Part shown: positions 1 to 10,568 of the stretch, piece by piece
How the letters are laid out: each line of letters begins with the position of its first letter
Numbering within the stretch: the stretch's first letter is position 1
NCBI GenBank assembly: GCA_052174115.1
Contig: JBQMRX010000001.1
Coordinates: forward strand, 124,001-188,000
Source of the DNA: Arsenophonus sp052174115
Lineage (GTDB): Bacteria > Pseudomonadota > Gammaproteobacteria > Enterobacterales > Enterobacteriaceae
Length of the DNA: 64,000 bases
Direction: 5' to 3'
The notes under the pieces: model-generated
What the model was told of the DNA's origin: nothing
The model's database searches: none
Seen by the model: the letters and a program-made list of their open reading frames with translations, nothing else
Position numbers and translations under genes: made by a program

Positions 1-592
1 GATTTTGATAAAGTTGTTCAATTTTTTCGACCGTTTCAGATAGAATCTCTTCAATTCCTTTTGGACCATCATCCTTATTAGTTCGAGTTTCTGCTATTTG
101 AAAAACACGTGATTCAGCTAAATCTAATAACTCTTCACTTGTTCGACCTTGAGGATCATAACCAGCATCAGCAATCTCATTTGCTACTGTAATCATATCA
201 CGGACAACAGCTCGTTCGCGTACAATATCAGCATAAGCATTAATATTAGCAACACTTGGAGTATTTTTAGCTAGCTCAGCTAAATAAGCAAAGCCGCCAA
301 CACTATCTAATTCTCCTTGTTGTTCTAAAGATTCAGATAAAGTAATCAAATCAATTGGTCTACCGCGTTCAAACAGCGTTTGCATTTTAGAAAAAATAGT
401 ACGATGAGGACGACTAAAAAAATCTCCGTTTGTTACACGTTCTGAAACATGATCCCAACGTTCATTATCCAGCATTAATCCACCAAGTACAGATTGTTCG
501 GCTTCTAAAGAGTGAGGTGGCATTTTTAATCCCTCTATTTGAGGGTCTTTTTGACCAATAAATATGGTTTCTGAAGAATATTTCTTAACCAT
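1..592 (-). CDS. dnaB: Replicative DNA helicase DnaB, N-terminal part (runs off the window)
   Basis: This is the hexameric helicase that unwinds DNA at the replication fork and recruits primase. Only about the first 197 codons lie in the window; the gene continues beyond base 1. The translation begins MVKKYSSETIFIG and carries the DnaB N-terminal signature PPHSLEAEQSVLGGLMLDN, then IDLITLSESLE, NTPSVANINAYADIVRERA and DPQGRTSEELLDLAESRV, which together make the N-terminal collar and the start of the linker. The Walker motor domain is outside. The start at 592 is chosen because the E. coli protein begins at a similar distance before the PPHS motif; an AGG lies about 13 nt upstream. A perfect hairpin (616-648) sits in the leader. 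The region upstream is empty of genes. Identity is secure; the rest of the gene cannot be judged. Confidence 0.97.
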   Translation of the reverse strand, partial: MVKKYSSETIFIGQKDPQIEGLKMPPHSLEAEQSVLGGLMLDNERWDHVSERVTNGDFFSRPHRTIFSKMQTLFERGRPIDLITLSESLEQQGELDSVGGFAYLAELAKNTPSVANINAYADIVRERAVVRDMITVANEIADAGYDPQGRTSEELLDLAESRVFQIAETRTNKDDGPKGIEEILSETVEKIEQLYQN

Positions 593-615
593 AGTATTTT
601 ATTTACCTATTAATC

Positions 616-648
616 AATAAATCGCTTATTAAATATAAGCGATTTATT
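616..648. repeat. Perfect hairpin in the dnaB leader
   Basis: A 14-bp perfect stem (616-629 with 635-648) encloses a 5-nt loop. The core ATCGCTTAT contains G/C pairs, unusual in this tract. It lies 24 nt upstream of the dnaB start, so it would be in the dnaB leader on the minus strand. On the plus strand it is followed by T-rich sequence, so it could also be the terminator of a lost gene. Confidence 0.6.
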
Positions 649-2573
649 ATTTATTTTAAAAATTTTTTTATTTATATAAACTCTAGATTAAAGTGATTAA
701 TTTTAGATTACTTATTAATATAATTAGTTAAAAAAATATAATCTTCTATTTTAATGTAATTAAAATTAAGTTACATAAAAATTATATTTTATTATCATTA
801 TGAATTAAAAAAATATTTAAAAATTCTGTTTAGAAGATAATTTAAAATAATTTTTTATTATATTTATTTTATTCTTATTTATGAAATTTATTTTAAATAA
901 ATGTTTTAAAAAATTATTTTTAAAAAAATAGCTTTTAATTAAAATTTTATAATATATAAGCTAAATTTCTTTTTAAAATTTATAAAAATTCATTACTAAA
1001 ATAATTATCTATGTAATAATTAAAATTATTACATATTAAAATTGATTATAACAAAATGAAATTATAATTCATTACTATGAATAACATTTTTAGAAAGATT
1101 ATTAATATATTATTAATTTTTAAATCATTAAAACATTATTTAAATGATTTTTTATTTTTAAATATTTTTATATATTTTATTATTTATCTATAATTAAATA
1201 TTTATATATTTTATAGATATGAATATATTTTATTTATATTAAATATAATGATAAAAATAAATAAGAAACAAAAATAAAATAATAATCATAAATTTAATAA
1301 TGAATTTTTATTTAATGATTCATTAGTAATTAATTTCTTTTTTTTAAAAATAATTAATATTTTTATATATAAATTTTTATTCTTTCTATCAGTATAAAAT
1401 ATAAATAACTTATTTAAAATTAAACTTAATACGTATCATAAAATTATGAATAACTATTTTTTACAAATAATAGATCATAATTATAATTTAACTAACTTTA
1501 CAGTGTTAAAGATATTATAGATACTTAATAATTTTTATTATTATATAAATTATTTGATGTTTTTAATAATGAAAATTATTTTTAAAAATTAATAAATTTA
1601 TATTCATATATAAAAAATTTACTAATTGTAAAATAAAATAAATAATTATATTTATATTTTATCTTTTAACATAGATATTATATTTCAATTTTTTTTAATT
1701 AATATCAATAAAAACAATGTTTAAAAATAAATTATTAACTGCTATAGAGATTTTGGTTATAAATTATAAAATAATTTATTAATTAATATCGTAAATAAAT
1801 TACAAATTATATAATTTTAAAAATCATTATTGATGATAATACTTGCTATTCTACTCTATAAAAATTAAATACTTTAAAAAACATAAATATTTTAACTAAG
1901 AATATTCAAGGTATAAGAAAATATTAATTTTATAAAAAATAATAGAAATTATTGATTATTAATATAACTTTATCAGTGATAAAATTTAACATTAATATAA
2001 AATACTAAATTAATTAATAATAATTAAGTAACATAAGAAATATAATTTATTATATAAAATATAATTACTATCAATTATAAAGATAAAAATTTTTCTTTCG
2101 AATACTAAAATGCTAATAACATTTATTTTATAATAAAACTTAAATATTTTAGTAATTAATAATATAAAAAAATAAATAAGTTTATGATAAAATTATTATT
2201 ATTAAATTTTTATTATAAAATCAATAATTAAAAATTTAATAATAGAATATTGATAATCAATTTTATAAGAAATATAATACAAAATTATTTTAAATAAATA
2301 AAAATTCATAATACATAGTTAAATTTTAATTTTAAAAATCATAAATATTTTATTAAAATAATTAATAATAAGTAAATTACGTATTGATCTTACCTATAAT
2401 AATAAACTAAAGTGATTTAAAGTATTAAAATTCATAATTTTTTATAAAATTTTTTCAATATTTAAAAAAAATTATTAAATATATATTAAATTTTAATAAA
2501 TTTATTAATTTTAATAAATACTAAATACTACAAAGTTTCTATTTAAATAATCAAAGTTAAATTTAAATTTTTT

Positions 2574-2613
2574 AACAAATATATTAAAAATATTTATTTT
2601 TAATATATTTGTT
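2574..2613. repeat. Long perfect inverted repeat (19-bp arms, 2-nt spacer)
   Basis: Bases 2574-2592 are the exact reverse complement of 2595-2613 with only TT between them. The arms start AACAAATATATT. It lies in an otherwise featureless tract and is not next to a gene, so a terminator role is unlikely. Confidence 0.85.
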
Positions 2614-2720
2614 ATTTATTAACTAATGAATAATAATGATAATAAATATTTTATAATAATAGTTATTATTAATTACTTATTTCTCATATTAAATAAGAAA
2701 GAATTTTTTATTAAAAACAT

Positions 2721-2776
2721 CATTAATTTTCATAAAATATATTTTTAAATAAAAATATATTTTATGAAAATTAATG
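2721..2776. repeat. Very long perfect inverted repeat (27-bp arms, 2-nt spacer)
   Basis: Bases 2721-2747 are the exact reverse complement of 2750-2776, with AA between. The outer ends read CATTAATTTTCAT and ATGAAAATTAATG. This is the longest perfect palindrome seen in the window. No gene lies within 2 kb on either side. Confidence 0.9.
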
Positions 2777-5181
2777 TAAAACTAAAATTAAAATTATTGA
2801 TATACTATAAATAAAATTATTAAACTTATTTATTAGTTTAGAAAAATTTATTTTATTTTTTAATAAAGAAAAATAATATTTTATAAAATTACCATTAAAA
2901 TATTTTAATTAAAAAATTTTAATATATTCAATATAACAATAAATATTATTGATATTATATTTTTTGATATATTAATTATTTTATTATCAACATTCAATTT
3001 AAATGATACTATAAATAAATAGATTAAATTTTTAATTAATACTAATAGTAGTTTACTATTACTACAAATATACTATATAAAACATAATATCCTCCATTAA
3101 TATTTATTCTTTATATTAACTAATAAAATATTATTTATTTTTACTTCATAAAATATATTATCAGATTATGTAATATAAAGATAAATAATTATAGATATTT
3201 CAATTAAGTATATAATATTTCATTATTTAATATATAATATTAATTAACGAAAAATAAAAATATTTAATTTAATAAATTATCTGGCAATTAGGTTACTTAT
3301 TTGTTTATCAATAAATATTTTTTAATTATTAAAAATATTTAGAGATACTTTAAATGTTAATTACTCTTTTCTATTTAGAAATAATACTGATATTATTTTC
3401 TATAAAATATAAAAACAAAATAAATAAAGATAAATAAATAAAATATAGAGATATTATTTAACAAAAAATATTACTATTTTTTTACAAAAATACTATGAAA
3501 TAAAAAATTAATAAAATAAATATTAGAGATAGAATAAAAAAAAAATCTAAATTATTAGATTCTTTTAATAACTAAAAGTAGTATAAATTTAATAAAAACA
3601 TGATTTCAGCAATCAGTCAATTTAAGTGATAATTTCTTTTTTATCATTTAATAATTTAATTATTATTTTATTATAATATCAAATATGTAATGGATAAAGT
3701 TGATATTTTACTAATGAGACTTATAAATATATTTTTATATAGACATCTTTAATAGTAAACATTCTGATATATTAATATTTAAGTTAATAAATATTACTGA
3801 AAGACTATTATAGTAATTATAATAAAAATTAGATTATCAAATATTTTTAATTTAAAATTTTTATAAAAATAAATTTATCAAGAACTTTAATAAAATATAT
3901 AAGCTATATATCTTTTTAACAGGATTAAAAATCTTAATTAATAAAATATTTTTATGTTTTAAATCATTATTTGTAAATAATGTATATTAATTATTTTAAT
4001 TTTTATTAGAAATAATATTATTTAAGGTAAATTATTCATATTTTTTTAAAAATTTTTTTCTAAATTTTTAACTTTTAGTTTATTTATAATATATACTATA
4101 TATATATAAGTTATTTACCATAAATTATATATAAAATATTATCATTTAATAATATAAAAATTTACTAATAAGATTTTACTTTTTATGAATTAAAAAATAA
4201 ACATCTAATCACATTTAGCCCCATATAATCTTGTATTAAAAAATTTATATAAATTTAATAAAATGTATAATAATAACTACATAAAGTATTTAGTTTTATG
4301 TATAAAATAGTTAAATATCAAGTTTATTTTTTAATATTATATTTTTACAAACATCTAGATATTAAATATTTATATATAAAAAGTTAATATAAAAGTAATA
4401 TTTATTATTATTAATTACTTTAATATTTTGTTAGTTTAAAGACAATTTAATACTTCTATTTATAGTAATAATAATAAGTTAATTTAATAAATTTTACATT
4501 ATTTTATATATTATACAATAATATAAATCTCACTAAAATCTTCTATTTTTTATTATTAATTATATTTAAATTAATAAAAATAATTTATCTAGTTCTTAGA
4601 GATCTATTTATTTTTATATTTTTAATAAATTTAAATTTTATTATCGAGGAATTATTATTAATATCTTTTAACTAAAAATAGTATATTTTTTATAAATAAA
4701 TTAAATATCATCCAATCTATTTATATTTATATAATGTTCTATTAAAATTTTTTAAAAAATAAAAAGTAAATAATATTTAATAAATAAAATTTTTATATTT
4801 AAAATAATATATTATGAACATAAAAAATAATATCTTTATTATTTTATTAAAAATAATAAAATAAACAAATTTTATTATGTAAAATTATTTATATATATTT
4901 AAATATTATTATTAATCTATAGTAATTTTACTACTAACTTATATTTTAAGAATTAAAATAATTAAGGAATTATAAAAATAAATTAAATTTAAAATTTTAA
5001 AAAAAAATAAAAATATAAAATATTAACTTTTAATTAATAAGAATTATTTTATTTTTACAGAATAATAAACATATAAATGATGTTTATATATTATTTATAT
5101 AATAGATCAATAAAAAACAACTAACAAATTAAATAAGAGAAAAATAATTAAATTCTTTTTATCAATTAAATTAAAATAAAA

Positions 5182-6432
5182 TTACATATGATTAATTACA
5201 GCATCACCAAATTCACTACATTTCAATAAATTTGCATCTGGCATTAAACGTTTAAAATCATAAGTAACTGTTTTAGCAGTAATTGCTCCTTGCATACCTT
5301 TAATAATTAAGTCGGCAGCCTCTTTCCAACCTATATAACGTAACATCATCTCAGCAGATAGGATACTAGATCCTGGATTTACTTTATCTTGCCCTGCATA
5401 TTTTGGTGCCGTTCCATGGGTTGCTTCAAATAATACACAATTATCACCTATATTTGCACCAGGCGTAATACCAATACCTCCAACTTGCGCTGCTAACGCA
5501 TCAGAAATATAATCACCATTAAGGTTCATACAAGCAATAACATCATATTCAGCAGGACGAAATAAAATTTTTTGTAAAAATGCATCAGCAATCACATCTT
5601 TAATAATAATATCATTACCTGTATCTGGATGTTTAATTTTCATCCATAGATCACTATTAAGTAATTTAGCATTGAATTCTTCTTTTGCTAACTGGTATCC
5701 CCAATTTTTAAAAGCACCTTCAGTAAATTTCATTATATTACCTTTATGAACTAAAGTAACTGATTTACGATTATTTTTAATAGCATACTTAATTGCTGCT
5801 CTTACTAATCGTTTAGTTCCTTTTTCTGAACAGAGTTTTATACCAATGCCACAGTTATTTTTAAAACGAATTTTATTTACCTTCATATCATTTTGCAAAA
5901 ATTTTATTACTTTATTAGCCTCATAACTGTTAGCTTTCCATTCAATACCTGTATAAATATCTTCAGAATTTTCACGAAAGATAATCATATCAGTTAATTC
6001 TGGCTGTTTTACTGGGCTAGGAACACCTTGATAATAACGTATAGGTCGTAAACAAATATAAAGATCAAGTTGTTGACGTAAAGCAACATTTAAAGAATAA
6101 ATCCCTCCACTAATAGGAGTAGTTAGTGGTCCTTTAATAGATACATAATATTGTCGGATTAAATTAAGTGTTTCAGCTGGTAACCATATATCTTTACCAT
6201 AAATTTTAGTTGATTTTTCACCGATATAAATTTCCATCCAAAAAATTTTTTTATCATTATGATAAGATTTTTTTACTGCTGCATCAACAACTTTTAACAT
6301 CACTGGAGTAATATCAACACCGATACCATCTCCTTCAATGTAAGGAATTATTGGATTTTTAGGAACATTGAGTTTACCTTCTATTAATGTGATTTTTTTA
6401 CCTTTTTTAGGAATAATTACTTTACTTTCCAT
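5182..6432 (-). CDS. icd: NADP-dependent isocitrate dehydrogenase
   Basis: It oxidatively decarboxylates isocitrate to 2-oxoglutarate in the TCA cycle, making NADPH. The 416-residue product equals the E. coli length and aligns end to end. Substrate-binding residues S113, N115, R119, R129, R153 and Y160 are all visible, as are the metal-site stretch MNLNGDYISDALAAQ and the cofactor loop EATHGTAPKYAG. The start is set by homology and by a strong AAGGAG ribosome-binding site 6 nt upstream. One odd change is residue 112, next to the phosphorylatable S113, which is Tyr where E. coli has Arg. The gene is divergent from mnmA, as in E. coli, but rluE and nudJ that should lie between them are gone. 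It looks intact and functional. Confidence 0.98.
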   Translation of the reverse strand: MESKVIIPKKGKKITLIEGKLNVPKNPIIPYIEGDGIGVDITPVMLKVVDAAVKKSYHNDKKIFWMEIYIGEKSTKIYGKDIWLPAETLNLIRQYYVSIKGPLTTPISGGIYSLNVALRQQLDLYICLRPIRYYQGVPSPVKQPELTDMIIFRENSEDIYTGIEWKANSYEANKVIKFLQNDMKVNKIRFKNNCGIGIKLCSEKGTKRLVRAAIKYAIKNNRKSVTLVHKGNIMKFTEGAFKNWGYQLAKEEFNAKLLNSDLWMKIKHPDTGNDIIIKDVIADAFLQKILFRPAEYDVIACMNLNGDYISDALAAQVGGIGITPGANIGDNCVLFEATHGTAPKYAGQDKVNPGSSILSAEMMLRYIGWKEAADLIIKGMQGAITAKTVTYDFKRLMPDANLLKCSEFGDAVINHM

Positions 6433-7442
6433 TAACTTCTCCTTTTAATATTTTAATTTAATATTTAGTAATTTATAATAAATATTTCATAGTACTTAAA
6501 TACCTCTTATGCTGATATCTTTTAATTTAAAAATATAATAAATATTTATTTTAAAATATTTATTATTGTAGCATGTAATACATTATAAAAAATTAAATCA
6601 AAATAATACTCAATAAAAATAAAAAATTTTATCAAATATATGATAAATTTATATAAAATATTATTTTTAATAAATTATTAACAAAATTAATTTATATAAA
6701 ATAAAATAAAGATTTATTATAATAAATATAATTTAAAGCACTTTATAATAAACAGCATTATAAAAAATTTTAAAATAAAACACTATTAAAAACAAAATAA
6801 TGAAACTAAAAATAAACTATTACTAAACAAAAATAACTTTGTTATATTAATTTTTATAATAAAATAAAGTATAGTATTTTACTATTTAAAAGTTTTCTTT
6901 TTAGAAAACTAAAAATTAATAAATATATTGTATATGGAAAATAAGTATAAAATTTTAATATTTAAAATTTATTTAATATAATATTTCTAAAACTTAGAAA
7001 AAAGAAAACTATTTTTTAATAATTAAGTATTAATTGTTTGAAAAATAAGCATTAATTTACTTATTTAATAATTAATAAAAATAAATAAATAACTTATAAT
7101 CATAATGTTTTATTTTATTGTATTTTATTAAATTAAATAAAATAATTGATTTTTTCAATAAAATATTGACATCTATTAATTTTAATTTTTATATTTTAAA
7201 TATATTATCAAGATTTTTTCTCTTCCATTTAATTCTAATTTTAATTTATATATTATTTTATAATAAATTTTTTATCTATCAATGTTAATAAATCTTTATT
7301 AATTTTAAATTAACTAATAAAATTAATCTTACTTTAATATAATAGAATTTATTAATATATTAAAATATTTATTTTATATTTACTTATAGTAAAATTGAAG
7401 ATTAAAAATTAAAAATTAAAGATTGAAAATTGAGATTTATTT
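6433..7442. other. icd-mnmA divergent intergenic tract
   Basis: About 1 kb of A/T sequence separates two divergent genes. In E. coli this interval holds rluE and nudJ; no remnant of either could be recognised. It must contain promoters for both genes, but A/T richness makes any -10 or -35 call arbitrary. A short stem (AGTTTTCT/AGAAAACT) lies near 6887-6906. Confidence 0.6.
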
Positions 7443-8573
7443 ATGTTAGGTAATAAGTTAAAAAAAGTTATTGTTGCTATATCCGGAGGCGTTGATTCAT
7501 CAGTATCGGCTTACCTATTAAAAAAACAAGGGTATCATGTTATAGGTCTTTTCATGAAAAACTGGGAAGAAGATGATACTGAAGAATATTGCTCAGCAGC
7601 TATAGATCTTGCATATGCACAATCTGTATGCGATCAACTCAATATAGAACTTCATACTGTTAATTTTGCCGCCGAATATTGGGATAAAGTTTTTATTCAT
7701 TTTCTTTCTGAATATAAAGCTGGTCGTACGCCAAATCCTGATGTTTTATGTAATAAAGAAATTAAATTTAAAACATTTTTAGAGTTTGCCATTAAAAATC
7801 TATCCGCAGACTATATTGCAACTGGACACTATGTTCGACGAAAAAATATTAATAATGGTCGTTATCAATTATTACGTGGTTTGGATAATAATAAAGATCA
7901 AAGTTATTTTCTTTATTCTTTAAATCAAGATCAATTATCACGAAGTCTTTTTCCAATCAGTAAACTAAAAAAATCAATTGTTCGTCATATTGCTGAAAAA
8001 ATTGGTTTAATTACTGCTAAAAAAAAAGACTCAACAGGAATTTGTTTTATTGGTAAACGTAAATTTCGAGATTTTATTGCTCGTTATCTTCCAAATAAAC
8101 CTGGTGAAATTATTACAATTGATGGTAAAATTTTAGGTAAACATATAAATTTAATGTATTATACATTAGGACAACGTAAGGGATTAGGTATTGGTGGTAT
8201 AAAAGAAACTAATAATGATCCATGGTATGTAATAGATAAAGATATTAAAAATAATCGATTAATTGTTGCCCAAGGTCATAATAATCCATATTTAATGTCT
8301 ATAGGACTTATTATTAAGAAAATTCATTGGATTAATCCATTAGAATTACCAAAATTTCCAGGATTAAAAGAAAAAAATAAATATACAGTTAAAACACGTT
8401 ATCAACAAGAAGATGTTCCATGTACAATTAAACAACTTAATGATAATAAAATTTTTGTACAATTTGAGTATCCTATTTCAGCTGTTACGCCTGGTCAATC
8501 GGCTGTTTTTTATCAAAATGAAATTTGTTTAGGCGGGGGTATTATTGAAAGACGTATTCAAAAATTAATTTAA
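7443..8573 (+). CDS. mnmA: tRNA-specific 2-thiouridylase MnmA
   Basis: It catalyses the final sulfur transfer that forms 2-thiouridine at wobble position 34 of tRNA-Lys, -Glu and -Gln. The 376-residue product has the PP-loop SGGVDSS at residues 14-20, the catalytic Cys103 in PNPDVLCNKE and its partner Cys201 in STGICFIG, matching E. coli C102 and C199. Other conserved blocks are MKNWEEDD, ATGHYVRR, LGQRKGLGIGG and the C-terminal TPGQSAVFY. The chosen ATG gives the expected short lead before the PP-loop; only a weak GAG lies upstream. It is codirectional with purB, as in E. coli, but hflD between them is lost. It appears intact. Confidence 0.98.
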   Translation: MLGNKLKKVIVAISGGVDSSVSAYLLKKQGYHVIGLFMKNWEEDDTEEYCSAAIDLAYAQSVCDQLNIELHTVNFAAEYWDKVFIHFLSEYKAGRTPNPDVLCNKEIKFKTFLEFAIKNLSADYIATGHYVRRKNINNGRYQLLRGLDNNKDQSYFLYSLNQDQLSRSLFPISKLKKSIVRHIAEKIGLITAKKKDSTGICFIGKRKFRDFIARYLPNKPGEIITIDGKILGKHINLMYYTLGQRKGLGIGGIKETNNDPWYVIDKDIKNNRLIVAQGHNNPYLMSIGLIIKKIHWINPLELPKFPGLKEKNKYTVKTRYQQEDVPCTIKQLNDNKIFVQFEYPISAVTPGQSAVFYQNEICLGGGIIERRIQKLI

Positions 8574-9197
8574 GTATTTTTTTTAATACTATGTTTATTT
8601 TATTAATATATACTAATCATATCATTTAGTTTAGTAAAAAAGTTATAAAAATTAATAATAATATAATAAAAGTAGATAATTAATAGTACTTTAAATCTTA
8701 ATTAAACGTTTAATTTAAATATTTATAGAGATACTAAATTAAATCTTAGTGATACTTTAAATACTTTATTTTTTATACTTATAAATTTAATTATGTACTT
8801 TATTTAGATTTAATTTTTTATTTATTAAATTTTATTAGAATTAAATTTGCTAATTAAAAAAATCTATAATAAAATAATAAATTTTAAAAAAATATTAAAT
8901 TACTAAAAAATAAAAACTATTTTAACTTATGTTTAATGATATTTTTAGTGTATTATTAAATACTTACATAAATATTTATTAATTTTATTAATTTATAGTT
9001 CAGATAACTAATTTTATTGATATCTTAAAATAAATTTATATAAGTTAAAATATACATATTATATTAATTTATATTTATAAAATATTTTTAGTAACAAACT
9101 AATTAAAATTCCTATAATTATTTTTTCGATAATGTTTTAATTATTTATATAAAATAAATTATCGCTCATTATTAATAAATTTGGAGTTATTTTATTA
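8574..9197. other. mnmA-purB gap, site of the lost hflD
   Basis: By conserved gene order this 624-bp interval should hold hflD. No convincing HflD-like translation was found in any plus-strand frame. It is A/T sequence with no other recognisable feature. Confidence 0.6.
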
Positions 9198-10568
9198 ATG
9201 AAATTATCTTCATTAACAGCTATATCACCAATTGATGGTCGATATAGTAATAAAATTAATATATTACGTCCAATTTTTAGTGAATTTGGTTTACTAAAAT
9301 ATCGCGTGCAAATTGAGATACGTTGGTTACAAAAATTAGCTGCATCTTCTAATATTAAAGAAGTACCAGCATTTAGCGTTAAAGCAAGAGTTTATCTTGA
9401 TGAAATTATAAATAACTTCAATGAAAATGATGCAATTCAGATTAAACAAATTGAACAAACAACTAATCATGATGTAAAAGCAGTTGAATATTTTCTAAAA
9501 GAAAAAATGGCATCAATGTATGAACTAAAAAAAGTAACAGAATTTATTCATTTTGCTTGTACATCTGAAGATATTAATAATCTTTCCTATGCTTTAATGC
9601 TAAAAACCGCTACTGATCAAGTTATTCTTCCTCAATGGCGAAAAATTATTAATAATCTAAAAGAGATAGCATATCTTTATCGTACTCTACCATTACTATC
9701 AAGAACTCATGGTCAACCAGCAAGTCCAACTACTATAGGTAAAGAATTTGCTAATATCGCTTATCGTATGGAACGACAATATCAGCAGCTCGAACAAATA
9801 GAAATTTTAGGTAAATTTAATGGCGCGGTTGGTAATTATAATGCTCATTTATCAGCTTATCCTGATATAAATTGGCATTTATTTAGTGAAGAGTTTGTCA
9901 CTTCATTAGGTATAAAATGGAATCCACTCACAACACAAATTGAACCTCATGATTATATTGCTGAATTATTTAATTGTATTTCTCGATTTAATACTATTCT
10001 TATTAATTTTGATCAAGATATTTGGGGTTATATTGCTATTAATCATTTTAAACAAAAAACAATTGTTAATGAAATTGGTTCATCAACTATGCCACATAAA
10101 GTTAATCCAATTGATTTTGAAAATTCAGAGGGTAACCTAGGATTAGCAAATGCTTTATTAAATCATTTGACAAATAAATTGCCAATTTCACGTTGGCAAC
10201 GTGATTTAACTGATTCAACAGTATTACGTAATTTAGGTGTCGCTATTGGTCATTCTTTAATTGCTTATCAAGCGACGCTGAAAGGATTAAATAAACTAGA
10301 AGTTAATGAAAAAAACTTACAAACTGAATTAAATGATAATTGGGAAGTATTAACTGAAGCTATTCAAACTGTTATGCGTCGTTATGGAATTAAAAAACCT
10401 TATGAAAAATTAAAAGCTTTAACTCGAGGAAAACATATTACACCAGACGATATAAAAATTTTTGTTGATAATTTAGATTTACCAAAAATAGAAAAAAATC
10501 GTCTAAAAACAATGACACCAGCAAACTATATTGGCTATTCAATCAATTTAATAGATCATTTAAAATAA
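9198..10568 (+). CDS. purB: Adenylosuccinate lyase
   Basis: It acts twice in purine synthesis: it cleaves SAICAR to AICAR plus fumarate, and adenylosuccinate to AMP plus fumarate. The product is 456 residues, the E. coli length. Landmarks are LTAISPIDGRYS at the N-terminus, TSEDINN, the histidine block SRTHGQPASPTT, and the superfamily signature loop GSSTMPHKVNPIDFEN that carries the catalytic serine. A GGAG lies about 12 nt before the ATG, a long but usable spacing. PurB joins PurM, PurN and PurC in this window, so the purine pathway is probably maintained. No frame damage is seen. Confidence 0.98.
   Translation: MKLSSLTAISPIDGRYSNKINILRPIFSEFGLLKYRVQIEIRWLQKLAASSNIKEVPAFSVKARVYLDEIINNFNENDAIQIKQIEQTTNHDVKAVEYFLKEKMASMYELKKVTEFIHFACTSEDINNLSYALMLKTATDQVILPQWRKIINNLKEIAYLYRTLPLLSRTHGQPASPTTIGKEFANIAYRMERQYQQLEQIEILGKFNGAVGNYNAHLSAYPDINWHLFSEEFVTSLGIKWNPLTTQIEPHDYIAELFNCISRFNTILINFDQDIWGYIAINHFKQKTIVNEIGSSTMPHKVNPIDFENSEGNLGLANALLNHLTNKLPISRWQRDLTDSTVLRNLGVAIGHSLIAYQATLKGLNKLEVNEKNLQTELNDNWEVLTEAIQTVMRRYGIKKPYEKLKALTRGKHITPDDIKIFVDNLDLPKIEKNRLKTMTPANYIGYSINLIDHLK

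Larger units (their letters stand above)
593..5181. other. 4.6 kb gene-free A/T tract
   Basis: No open frame with family resemblance was seen on either strand, and no tRNA. The sequence is almost entirely A and T. Apart from the dnaB leader hairpin, the notable structures are two long perfect palindromes at 2574-2613 and 2721-2776. Slightly more G/C-containing patches near 3600-3640 and 4195-4235 gave no recognisable translation. It is most likely the residue of several eroded genes. Confidence 0.7.

Noticed and set aside
8574..9197. Search for an hflD fossil between mnmA and purB.
   Set aside because: Position fits, but no translation in any plus frame resembled HflD convincingly.
9940..10140. 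Open frame of 66 codons inside purB on the same strand.
   Set aside because: It is an out-of-frame shadow of purB with low-complexity Leu/Ile-rich sequence and no family resemblance.
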